The position numbers were made by a program, and so were the translations under genes. The notes beneath the pieces were generated by a model. That model was given only the letters and a program-made list of their open reading frames with translations. It was not told the origin of the DNA and did not search any database. From the NCBI GenBank assembly GCA_958510875.1, contig OY294068.1, forward strand, positions 199,044,315 through 199,108,314: a stretch of DNA of 64,000 nucleotides, in the 5' to 3' direction. This DNA comes from Endomychus coccineus. Lineage: Eukaryota > Arthropoda > Insecta > Coleoptera > Endomychidae. This document shows positions 11,063-21,405 of this stretch, piece after piece. Within the stretch, counting starts at the first letter, position 1; every line of letters starts with the position of its first letter.

Positions 11063-11690
11063 GTGAAAAGATCCATAAGCGTCAATGTTAAATGGTTATT
11101 CAATACGCAATCAAATTCTGTATCTATTGATATTCTCTTACTCTTTTTCAAAGTTTCCCTACATCTTGAAAAAACATTTGTTTGCATCACAGGTAAATTC
11201 AGCCACACTACTGACTACTGTACCTCTATACTATATCTATTCAATCAGAATAAATTGTCTCAACTCCAAAAACTTCAGAATCGTGGTATGAGAATAAATT
11301 TAAAGTGCGGTAGGGATACTCCTATTACTATTAACATTTTAAATTAGCAATTTATTTCCCAAAGACTATTTCACAATGATATTCGTATACAAAATATTGA
11401 ACAACTTAGAACCATCTTATTTCAAACAGTACATTATCTTCCATCATAATATTCACCACCATTTCACTTGAAATAATAATAATTTATATATGAACAGAAC
11501 AAATCACAAAAACAAGATGAACTCTTTGGTTTTCAATTATCAAATGTAATTAAAATCAGCTCATCTCTGAACATATTCAAAAACGAAGTGAAGAAATTAG
11601 GTTCAAATGTACAAATATGATATTTCTAGCTTTTAGAATAAAAGGATATCCTATTTCAATAAAGATCTATCTATATATCTATCTAACAAT
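11063..11690 (+). pseudogene. LINE RT C-terminus and 3' tail with TCTATC repeats
   Basis: The open piece 11063-11347 holds HTTDYCTSILYLFNQNKLSQ and LQKLQNRGMR, the post-palm region of a CR1/jockey-type RT. After shifts it continues with YHTRNNNNLY-like and SLNIFKNEVKK-like text. It ends in AATAAAGATCTATCTATATATCTATCT. The same tail type occurs at 24110-24150 and, on the minus strand, at 63150. It abuts the right end of the intronic transposon. Confidence 0.68.
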
Positions 11691-11796
11691 TACCAATATA
11701 TTGTTAATCAAAAATATCTTTGCCTTTTATTCAAAATCTATTATTCAATTGATTATTCATCATAGTTTTAAACATTCGAATTGAAGGATAATTTAC

Positions 11797-13331
11797 CTTG
11801 CTTCCTGTAGAGTTCTCCTTGGGATATGCAAATCCTCCGGATCCAAGAGATGTTCCGGCGAGTTCCATCTCTTCTCCAACGTCTTGTCTTTGGGGATCCA
11901 CTTGGTAGTTTTAGGAACGTCATTACTGACTTCTTCTTCGTCTACTTCTTGGTCCGTGTCGACGTTAGGCACAACACTGTAATCGCCGTGTTTTCGATGG
12001 GCGACGACCGCTATCTCCGCACTACGCACCATACCACCGTTGGAATTGTCCGCCTGCTTGTGATTCAACTCGATCTTCTCGTAAGTTTCCTCCCTCCTAC
12101 ACTGCCTACTCCTCCATCTCATCTCTTGTCTCTTACGAACCGAACACACACACAACGAGATCAGACACGACGTCACGGCAAGTATCACGCCGGTTAGGAC
12201 GCTCGCAATCAACACTTTACCACTGAGGTGACTTTCCGGGGGCTTTTTGGAAACGGCCAATGTGACACTGGCCTCCACTTTGCCAGCTTTGTTCTCCGCC
12301 GCACATACGTAAACACCTGCGTCTTGTAAATCCGCACTGAATATGGTCAAATCACTGGCATTGCTCTGGGAATGTACAACGTATAGTTTCTTACCGTTGG
12401 AATACGCGGGACCCGACAAATTGGCTATTACTTTGTTACGCAAAAGCCATCGCACGTTCGGCTCAGGTATTCCGGTTATTCTACAAGTCATAGTAACGTT
12501 TCGTCCCTCGACCCCGTACGCCGTACTGTCGTAAGCAAAAATTTCGGGAACGCAAGCAAACTCGTCAAGATCCAGCTTATCCCATGTCTTGGAATACAGT
12601 CTCTTCGGATATTGACACAATGGGGGTATGTTGTAGGGGACATTCCTCCTCAGCATCCATTCCCGGAGAGATCGAAGGGAACAGGAACAGTTCCACGGAT
12701 TGCCGGCCAATTCCAGTCCGTTCAAACTTTGTAATCGCGTGATAGAAGTGGATTTCAACTCTGTGAGTCGATTCTTGTCCAATTTCAACCATTCCAATGA
12801 ACTTTCCAGACCGTGAAATGCTTTTGGATCTATCTTATTTATACGACAATCCGTCATCTCCAATCTGACCAATTGGGGCACGTGTTGAAACGCGTCGTTC
12901 GACACCCTCTGTATGGGATTTCCGCTCAGTTTGATCTCGCGCAATTCTGGGATGGAGTCGAGCGTGTGAGATGGTACAGACGATAAAACGTTGTAGCTCA
13001 GATCCAGTTCTACCAAGTTCTTCAAATGTCTGAAGGCATAACGTTCGAGGATTTTCAAGCGGCATTTGGATAGATAAATTTTTTGTAGGTTAAGAAGGCC
13101 GGACGCGCTGAATTCGTCGTGCTTTATGGATGCTATGTTGTTGCCGGTAAGGTCGAGAACTTGCGTACCGGCTTCCAAGTGCAGCGGTACGAAAGACAGG
13201 TTGGCGTTGAGACAAATGACAGATTCTTTGCCGTTTTTCCATTTGCACTCGCACAGACGGGGACATTCCGTCGAAACGCTACTGAGGCAACACACAAGGA
13301 CTATAAAAAACGGTGCTGATCTTGAAGGCAT
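11797..13331 (-). CDS. kek: kekkon-family LRR-Ig transmembrane receptor, 5' coding exon
   Basis: This exon encodes residues 1-512 of a predicted 841-residue type I membrane protein. Residues 1-21 are a signal peptide. An LRR N-cap follows (Cys23, 27, 29, 40), then about six or seven leucine-rich repeats (55-205) and an LRR C-cap (NPWNCSCSLR at 211 to Cys260). An Ig domain has Cys283 and Cys343 with DLQDAGVYVC. A transmembrane helix spans about 372-396. The cytoplasmic part has ETYEKIE near 415. In Drosophila, kekkon proteins act at the cell surface, Kek1 as an EGFR antagonist. The extracellular part looks closest to the Kek1/Kek2 type, from memory only. The start is the first ATG after an in-frame TGA in the same exon. 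The donor is AAG|GTAAAT. Confidence 0.93.
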
Positions 13332-13433
13332 CGTTCCAAACCTCCAGTAGCTAAAGTCACCTCTTTGATATCTCTTCTTCGCTGTCTTCCTCCTCAGTTT
13401 CCATCACTTCAGGAGATTTGGATGCGGCTGTAT
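13332..13433 (-). other. kekkon 5' untranslated segment with upstream splice acceptor
   Basis: On the minus strand AAATTGTTACAG ends at 13434 and would be a good acceptor, making 13433-13332 the 5' UTR part of the first coding exon. An in-frame TGA lies within it. The matching non-coding first exon and promoter were not located upstream. Confidence 0.55.
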
Positions 13434-14667
13434 CTGTAACAATTTAAATTGATTATATAGTTCAGTAGAATAAGGGTGAATTAGATCTATTGTACAATTG
13501 ACTCTGATGGAGATCTTGGTCATTTTCACCTTATTATTTACTTGACATTTGTTGTTGTCAGATCAATTATGAGGAGTACATCTCATATCAGAGATGAATA
13601 TCAAGTTCACCTATTTATAACTTTTTAGGTCTGTTGCTTGATTATTTCTTTTCGACCAATCGTGTGAAATAGAATTTCAAAATCAAGTATATTTACCACT
13701 GTCTGTCGATCTATTTTGAATCCTCACACATGATTGTTTTTCTATTCTCATTTGTTGACCTGCTGATTCAAATGATGATACCTCTAACTATGAATTCATT
13801 ATTTGCTTTTGCTTTCCTCCAATTACATTATTCCCAGATTTTTTCCTTTCTTTCGATATCACTCATGTTAGGTTTATTTTATGTTAATATTACTTTTAAA
13901 ATAAGTTTAGCTTATTATTTTATTAATTCAATCTTCATCTTAAGCCTTTTATATATAACTTTTGTTGATTTATGATCATATTGTCTTCTTATTTGGATGA
14001 CTACTTGTTATTTTATTATTTCTTAAAATTTGTAAATGATAATAAATTTGTCCTGAAATTTTGTGAACTGTCAAAATTTATTTAATTTCATGAGATAAAA
14101 CCTTTTCTTCACTGATTCTTACTAACTCTTCGTATTATTCCATATAACTTTCTTTCGTCTTCTACTATTTACTTTTATCTTTGGATTTTCTCAATTATTT
14201 ATTGAGATATGCTAGTTATTAACATTATGACCTGATCCTATGAATAGCTTCCCCATTTCATATCTTTTTTTGTTCTAATACTTATTGATACTAATGTACT
14301 ATTAATGTTACTTATTATCTAAATATTATTATTCGTCTTATTGTAGCCCTTGAATTCCAATTTCAGTTAATACACATGCATCTTTCTCGCACTTGATGTT
14401 TTCCGATGCCTCACTTGATTATTCAAAACCTTTTGGAGTTTCTCACCAGGTATCACTTTTATTTTACCTAAATCTAACCTATAATCTAATTAGCATATGA
14501 TTTCCTTGGAAAAGAAATGAAGTTGCTTTCTTCCCTATCATTATTGTTCTACAAGATCTTGAAGATAGTACCTTGTAAGATCTCAGATTTCCTTTGGAAA
14601 CTTTGATTATAACAGTATATATTTAGCGATGAAGATGGTGGTAAAAACATAATATCGTCTGGCACCT
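13434..14667. other. Gene-free stretch upstream of the kekkon coding exon
   Basis: Probably 5' intron of kekkon on the minus strand. It is AT-rich and T-rich on the plus strand. One 81-codon hydrophobic plus-strand frame (13730-13975) is explained by T-richness and has no recognisable domain. Confidence 0.45.
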
Positions 14668-14960
14668 GTGGAAGTTGAAGTTCCTCAGGGCGAAATGCGG
14701 GCTTCTGCTTTGTCCTCAATTTATTTAGAAGGTATTCCACATAAATTAATATTCTATGCTGATGACCTCTTTATACTTATATCGAAAGACTTTCCCAATC
14801 TTCATCAACAAGCATGTAGTAAGCTCATAGAAAAAATTGATAATCTGTATATTAATGATGAATACGAAACACAGTTTCTGATCTATCACACAAAAAAGAA
14901 AATGGTTGAAAACATAGCAATACTCCAAGGGGAAATGACTCCAGAGAAATCCGGGGAGAA
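14668..14960 (+). pseudogene. LINE RT palm fragment
   Basis: The frame opens VEVPQGEMRASALSSIYLEG, a decayed VPQG--LSP-LF-IYL block. Then comes LIFYADDLFILIS, with the intact FYADD catalytic box, and KLIEKIDNLYINDEYE. Spacing from VPQG to YADD is shorter than usual, so some residues are lost. Homology fades after about 14960. It lies tail-to-tail with the minus-strand RT fragment at 14988-15530. Confidence 0.68.
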
Positions 14961-14987
14961 AATCAAGAGCTCCCATTGGAACGGAGC

Positions 14988-15530
14988 TCATACATACCTT
15001 GTCCTTGATCTGGCCACCACACGACCGCAGCGTAGGTGACTATAGGCCTGATCACAAGCGGTAGAGATTTTTGACTGAAATCTCCATGTGCTGTTGATAG
15101 CTCTCCTGCACGCCCAAAAGGATGCGAATGCCTTCCTCACTCGATATTCGAGATGTTCGCGCGTCAGTTTAGAGTATAGGATTACTCCCAGCAACATCAC
15201 CGACTTTTTGAGTTGCAGAACCTTTGCCAGAGATAGTAATCTTTGGCCGTCTGCCCAGCTTACGTTTCACAGTAAACAGTACAATTACCGTTTTGCAAAG
15301 GTTGACCCTGAGGCCCTTGGTGCGGCACCAGCGATCAATTTCGCTTAGCAGAGTGTCTTGCTGTTCGCACAGTATCTCCAATCACCGCCCAAAGGTGCCA
15401 CCTACCGAATCATCGGCATAGGCTTGGCCATAAAACCGTGTCTCTTTCAACTCCTTTGAGAGTTCATCGACTACGAGACACCACAGAAGTGTAGATAGGA
15501 CACCTCTCTGTGGCCAGCCTTTTGTAGCGA
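14988..15530 (-). pseudogene. LINE RT fragment of a jockey/LOA/R1-like type
   Basis: Minus frames give in order GWPQRGVLSTLLWCLVVDEL, YGQAYADDSVGG with the catalytic YADD, IDRWCRTKGLRVNLCKT and VIVLFTVKRKLGRRP. A shift follows, then MLLGVILYSKLTREHLEYRV and FASFWACRRAINSTWRFQSK. These are consecutive RT blocks 4 to 8 of LINEs that typically end with RNase H. Two or three frame breaks make it inactive. The ~305-bp tandem repeat begins directly at its 5' side (15535). Confidence 0.8.
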
Positions 15531-15534
15531 ATCG

Positions 15535-16440
15535 TTTCCTCAGCTTCCAAGATGGAACAAAATGGAATAATCGAGTTTTTCATCCATGGGTGTATTGTAA
15601 CTTCATAATGAAATCGATGAGATCGATCAAATTCGCTATTTATCCATACCTATCCTTACGAAATTTTAGAAATTGTGAAAATCTCAAGAAGATCGTGTAA
15701 CTGATGGAACTAGTTCTCAGAATGTTGTGGAGACCATATTGCGTGCATTATTAATGTTTCAAGATATTTATCTAAGTGATGGTTCTGACATGAAAACTAA
15801 TAGTAGAGTCGAATTGCTCATCCATGAAAGTGTATTGTGACGCCTTTATATCGGAATCGATGAGATCGACCAAACTCACTATTTTTCCATACACCCCTTA
15901 TGAAATTTGAAAAAATGTGAAAATTCCAAGTGGTTCGTTCAACTGATGGAACTAGTTGGGATCTCAGAAGGTTGTGTAGACCAATTTTGAGTCTATTATT
16001 CATGTTTTAAGAGATTTTATAGTGTATTTATCTAAGGGATGGTTGAAATTCAGGGTTTCGGAATGCTGCGATTAGTTTCCTCAGCTTCTGAGGTCAAATC
16101 TGATGATAGAATCGAATTCCGCATCCATAAATGTGTATTATGACGCCTTTATATCGGAATCGGTGCGATCGACCAAATTCACTATTTTTCCATACCTCTA
16201 CCCCTTATGAAATTTGTGAAATTGTGAAAATTTCAAGAGGTTCGTGTAACTGATGGAACTAGTTCTATGGGATGTCAGAAGGTTGTGGAGACCTATTTTG
16301 GGTGCCCTATTCATGTTTTGAGAGATTGTATAGTGTATTTATCTGAGGGATGGTTGATTTTCAGGGTTTTGGAACGCTGCGATTCATTTTCTCAGTTTCT
16401 GAGATGAAAACTAATGTTAGAATCAAAAATCCCATCTATA
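15535..16440. repeat. Tandem repeat, about 305-bp unit, three copies plus a partial
   Basis: The landmark CATCCATG recurs at 15581, 15819, 16122 and, altered, 16433, spacings of 238, 303 and 311. Other shared blocks are TGATGGAACTAGTT, GATGAGATCGA and TTTATCTAAG. The first unit lacks about 65 bp. It has a satellite-like structure with no coding frame. Confidence 0.85.
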
Positions 16441-16590
16441 TTTCTTCTGACATACCGTTTCTTGTTATTGTGGCTTGTGTATCTGACCTGGATATCACCT
16501 TCAACGAGTGATTTAGAAACGATACTGGAACATCTTGAAGAAATGCTCCTAGTTTACGAGTTTATTATTAATCTTAGATGACTTTAATAT
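16441..16590 (+). pseudogene. Possible LINE endonuclease fragment
   Basis: Across two frames it reads IPFLVIVACV, then SPSTSDLETILEHLEEML, then LDDFNIP. The order and spacing resemble the EEP endonuclease of jockey-type LINEs, where GDFN is catalytic. It is short and shifted, so only a suggestion. Confidence 0.35.
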
Positions 16591-16596
16591 ACCTTC

Positions 16597-17160
16597 TTAA
16601 ACAAATGTAGCCTCCCTAGAGTAAACTATATCTTGTTGATAAAATTGATACCATGAGCTGAATAAATCACGAATCTGTTTAAATTTTCGGGTTACTTTGG
16701 AAAATGACATCTCGGGAGATGGATGATTCAAAATATACGGCTGTATGTAATTCGACATAAGCTGAGGTAAAGGTGTATCAATATTACATTTTGGCGGTGG
16801 AAAGCCTCTTATATAACTTATCAACGCTCTTTTTGTAATTTCTCTGACCGTAATAGGAAGCAAAAGCTCTTTGGCTTTCAAGTCTCGCAGGAAATTGCAG
16901 AACTGGCTGGCCTGGTTAGTCAGCCAAGCATCTCTTTAATGTCCTTTCACTGTTTGTTTAATCTCAGCAAAGCGGCACATGTTAACTTTCTTATAGTTTA
17001 AATGCAAATATTTACACTCCGAGCGCAAAATATCTAATAAAACCCTTCTGGCACGATTAGAACAATCCAAATCCCACTTTTCGTTTATAGAGACGTCACT
17101 CCGCCGCCGCCGCTTCAATTTAATTGATAGCCGCCTTAATCCAACAAATATCCAGTTTAA
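16597..17160 (-). pseudogene. Unidentified reading frame with one internal stop
   Basis: Minus-strand reading from 17160 to 16597 stays in a single frame for about 187 codons, broken only by TAA at 16936-16938. It starts with LNWIFVGLRRLSIKLK, includes a run of Arg (KRRRRSD) and NRARRVLLDILRSECKYL, then after the stop NFLRDLKAKELLLPITVREI and FKQIRDLFSSWYQFYQQDIV. Composition looks protein-like (Trp, Tyr and Cys in place) rather than random. I do not recognise the family. It could be a retroelement gag-like piece, a host exon pseudogene or an endogenous viral relic. Confidence 0.35.
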
Positions 17161-18428
17161 TTAAACGCCTACACAAGGCACTAGGATATCAGTGGAAAAT
17201 ATATTGGGGGATGGAGGAATGGCTTGATATCGGAGCTCTTATAATTGCGATTATAGTTAGGTAGGTCACTTTTCGGAATGATACATGAATTGTGCATGTG
17301 GCATTTAGGCAATTGAGTTTTCATCTTCAGTCGATTTTGTTCCAGTGGGTCAAGGACCTCATCAACCCAATTTCAACGATGTGAATAAATTGCAGATGAT
17401 GGTTCTCAAATTCGTTATTTCATTGACTTTTTATATTTAGACAACAAGCGAGGAAAATCTTTAATGTTCGAAGAACATCAAATGATCCCGCAGTGGAATA
17501 TTGGGAGAGGGGAAAGTGTAATAAAAGCCCTCCTTTGGTTTACGTGATTCTCTAAAGGTTATCAATTTATTTATTTTATTAAATTCATTCATATATATTA
17601 TTTGACTTGATTTATTATTATCAGTATAACTTGCAGTACGTGTACCGATAACCAGGAAGTTACCCGATATCACGGGTTTCTCATTAGCTAGCCAAATCAG
17701 GCAACAATATGGTCAATAGATATATGTAATACTCACTTTTCTTTGGTTGAGACACTAACACATTAATTAAGCACGCTAAGTAGAAAAACTCTCAATCAAA
17801 ACAAATATAGAATATTTAATAATAATAAAGAAATAAAACAATTATAAAAATGAATTAAAAGTTGGAATATTTAGTACAACTAAAGTATTAATTAAGAAAT
17901 TATGTTAAACTTGGAAAACAATCAAGTAATCCTTAATTTTGAATTGATCTTATTAGAACCTAGATACGATTGGAAAACTAATGTAACTCAACCCGGATGT
18001 ACCAGGGCAAAGAGTTAAACAAAACGATTATGATTTAATTATTCAAGAAATTCTATAAGTATTCTATGTATTCAGCAATATGGCTTGGTTCTAAATGAAC
18101 TTTCTACTTTAAACACCACAACGCAAGTTTAACTGGAAAGTTTTATAAAGTATGATTTAAGTGATTTGTGGAATAGTCAAACCAAGACTTAACTCAAGAA
18201 GTTAGAATATAACTGACGTTGGTGTGGTAAGTTTGATTTTTTATAATCTTAGATAACCACTCCTATTTGAGCAATATGTTTGGAGGTAGTAACTTTTACC
18301 CAATAAGAGAGACTTGCCCCTGTCTAGTGAACTGGATACAGAAGAACTATTTTTGTTGACGAGGACCTTAATTTTATGACCTTATCCAGACCTCCTTGAA
18401 TTCAGGTATGAATGAAAATTATATCAAT
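17161..18428. other. AT-rich stretch without a recognised gene
   Basis: A 70-codon minus frame at 17673-17461 has no recognisable domain. It lies downstream of the gypsy RT in that element's orientation and could be a decayed part of it. Otherwise I see nothing. Confidence 0.4.
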
Positions 18429-19457
18429 TTAATATTCTAAGTACATATTCAATAAGAAACGACTGCGTCCTGCACGTCTCATGTTATGGTTACGTGAATC
18501 GATTGTAGCTTCAAAGGAAAATATAGAGTAAAAACCTTTGTTTAAGCCATAGCAAGCGATCAACGTGCCTTTACAAATTAGATCATAAGCATATGTCTTA
18601 ACTATTAATAACTGTAAAGCACTTGTTCTCTTTAGAACCATTTCTGCTGAATAGGTAATTTATTATTTCCTGTTGAAACTGTGGAGCAAAACCTAAAACT
18701 ATGCTTACATTATCTGGCATCTTCAATGACCTGATCAAGGAATTCAATCTTTTTTGCAAATAATTATATTTCTTCATATTTATTTGTAAACCATTCTCTT
18801 TTGCAACTTCAAAAACGGTTTTCAAGCGTTCAAAAGCTTCCCATTCACTCACGGGTACAACCAAGTCATCAAGATATGGTCGTTTTATCATTCCTGTTTT
18901 TATCAAATCTCTATATAAATCTTTGAAACACTGACGAAGAATTACACAAACCAAATGGAACCATCGTAAATTCAAATTGACTACTCTCAATAACAAATGC
19001 TGTGTATGTAGTTTCTACTGTTTTTCTCAACACCAACGTGGGAGGAATCATTTCTCAAATCAATCGTACTTAAAACTCGCGCATCTTTAAGTTCGTCGAT
19101 TTGATCTACAATCAGAGGTAAGGGATATTCATCCTTTATGATGAGTTCATTTATCTTACGATAATCAACACAGACTCTCGAAGAACCATCTTTCTTTTTC
19201 ACAACGACAACAGGACTAGCGTAATTGAAACTGCTTGGTTCAACTGTACTCTCATCCAACCACTCATCTACCTGTTTCTCAAAAATTTCACGCTCAGATA
19301 TGGACAATCTACATGAACTAGGGAAAACTGAAATGTCACTTTTAATAACAATTTTCATTTCAATGGCATGTATTGGTAAGTAAAACGAGTCTGGAGGGAA
19401 GAATGGAGGCACGGATGAAGGAGAGAATGGGGGGCAGGTAAGGAGGGAAGGAGGCAT
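18429..19457 (-). pseudogene. Ty3/gypsy-type RT, frameshifted
   Basis: The minus frame 19457-18987 contains NYASPVVVVKKKDGSSRVCV, DYRKINELIIKDEYPLPL and LSTIDLRN, standard LTR-retrotransposon RT blocks. A second frame from 18996 carries RDLIKTGMIKRPYLDDLVVP, with the YLDD catalytic box, then LKTVFEVAKENGLQINMKK. The blocks between are shifted. After 18650 the frame decays before RNase H and integrase. A purine-rich run on the plus strand at 19381-19455 borders its 5' side. No LTRs are recognised. It is a partial, inactive copy. Confidence 0.82.
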
Positions 19458-20829
19458 ACATAATCAGATAAGAGGTTTGCCTGATCACAGCGTCACTCGA
19501 GTTTTACGAATGCAATGACGATTATTTTCTAAAACGACCTTACCAAATCAACTTATTTAAATAAATCCATTGATAATTATGATCTGAGCTGAGAACAGAA
19601 GGGAATTGTTTGTTCCAATTTATAAATAGGTCATTGTGGAATTCAATAGTTAAGGGGTTATATTTGAGTTCAGAGAGTTCACAGTCAATGCTGCTTTGAA
19701 TAATGAAAAAAATCCTAATTGGAAGAATGAAGAAGTTGTTCCGAATATTCCATATTTTCCAATCAACACCATGACGATAAAGCATAAATACCGACGTGGA
19801 AAGCTTCCCCTCACTTTCCAGATTCAAATTTCTTCAGAAACAAATGTGAGGTACATTAAATTAAAACGAGACTACGCTCCTATAAAATCTCGTCAAAGAG
19901 GAACGGAATAACGAAACAATACGAACTTCAATAAAATTAGAGGAATAAATGAGAGCATCAATACGAGTCACAAATATACGGCCGAGCCGCGATGGAACGA
20001 GAGCCTTTAGTCCTTGCGACTGCAATGGAAAGGAACTAAATAACGAAACAGGCAAATCAAAGTTTACATAATTAAATACCGGGACGTAAAGTGTGCCTCG
20101 TTTCTTCGGCCTGACTTCGGACAGATTAAAATGGAAACTCTTAAGTCTTCAATGAAATATGACTTTATTCGACGGTACCATCTGCGATGATACCATAGTA
20201 ACCATAGAGATGGAATACATATAAACTTCGTTCTATGACGTTAGACGAGCAAATGTGTGGGATCAGCATAAATGAATACGGAAGATGGGGTTCGTTCTCT
20301 TGGATTTGGATTTCTTCCAGGCTCGTTTGAAATTCTCCATGCGGAACAATTACGTCTATCATGACGCGTGCCGCTGAATAAACGATTCTATATATATTTT
20401 TGGCATTTAAGGAAATTAAAGACATAAAGTCGTTTGGTTTCTGTGTTTTCATTCGTCATGTTATACTAGTATTTGCACGATTCATACCTTGTAATATCCC
20501 AATAAGGAATGTATCTTAAATGAATCCTAAACTGGATAAACTTGTAATATTTATTTTCTTATTTCACAACAATGTTTATTAAAGTATAACATCCAACGAG
20601 TAATTATGATTATCCAGCAAGATCACACATTGTTTTAATAAGCGGTATCAATCAATCAGTGTAGGAGATTTCGACCTTACCAGATTGCATTGAACGGCAT
20701 ATCAACAATGTGACCATAAAAAATTCCTCGGCAGGAGGAGAAGTGTTTATAGATCGTAAGATTATAGTTTTACTTGGTTAATAGTAGATTAGTGGGAGCC
20801 TCTCCACTGACTGACCTTTACAGATCTAT
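19458..20829. other. Gene-free stretch
   Basis: Several frames of 60-95 codons exist on both strands (for example 20452-20165 minus), but none shows a domain or codon pattern I can support. No repeat structure noticed. Confidence 0.4.
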
Positions 20830-21405
20830 TATGTATGCCCTCATGTTATGTTAGAGTTTAGACTCGTCTTTATTACTAGACTCCATAGGCTAGACCTTAG
20901 GTCCTCTATATATTGAGAGGTTATGGTTTTTCCTCTCCTATCATTGAAAACCTTAGTCTTATTAGATCTTGGCTGTGGCACAGTATATGTGCTGAGGTTT
21001 CTTCAGAACCTGAATATGGTTAAATCTGCCAGTCCCACGTTGTTCATGTGTTTGTTGAGTCTACAATACCCTGTCAGGAGGCCAACCATGATTCTGATTG
21101 TTCGCCTATTCTGTCTTAGTAGGTACTCCGTGAATTTTGGCGATCTCTCTTTAATTAACTCTCTAGCCTGGCTTATATCCGACGCCATATTCCACCATTC
21201 TCGAGCTAGATTTTTCATCTAGATATTGTTATATGATATAAGCATCACTTTTCAATACCACGTGAAGTTTCTGGACCAATTAGAGCCTCACGTGCTCCTT
21301 CTCAGGCTAGTGAATCAGTATATTCGTTGTCTTTATAGCCTGTGTGGTCCAGTACCCAGGCTAAAGACAACTTTTTGACTGACCAACTCTTGTAGGGCTT
21401 CTAAG
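20830..21405 (-). pseudogene. LINE RNase H domain and Cys-rich C-terminus
   Basis: On the minus strand, LSLAWVLDHTGYKDNEYTDS corresponds to the RNase H motif WVPGHTGI-GNE-AD-LA. It continues as EGAREALIGPETS and, in the next frame, ARELIKERSPKFTEYLLRQN and RIMVGLLTGYCRLNKHMNNV, the region before the terminal CCHC-like motif. Stops and shifts are frequent. It follows directly, without the RT catalytic core, on the RT fragment 22260-21406, so either two LINEs are joined or one lost its centre. Confidence 0.72.

Larger units (their letters stand above)
8150..11796 (-). other. kekkon intron with two TE insertions
   Basis: The 3.65-kb intron runs from donor GTAAAT (11796-11791 in reverse) to acceptor TTCTAG (ending 8150). 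It is phase 2. It holds the Tc1/mariner-type element 8730-11055 and a LINE 3' end 11063-11690. The remaining part, 8150-8729, is AT-rich and shows nothing else. Confidence 0.8.

Noticed and set aside
11826..12197. 123-codon plus-strand frame across the kekkon exon
   Set aside because: It is antisense to well-supported LRR-Ig coding sequence, a shadow frame; the same applies to the other frames between 12343 and 13350.
13730..13975. 81-codon hydrophobic frame resembling a membrane protein
   Set aside because: T-rich DNA gives Phe/Leu/Ile codons automatically; no start context, domain or splice support.
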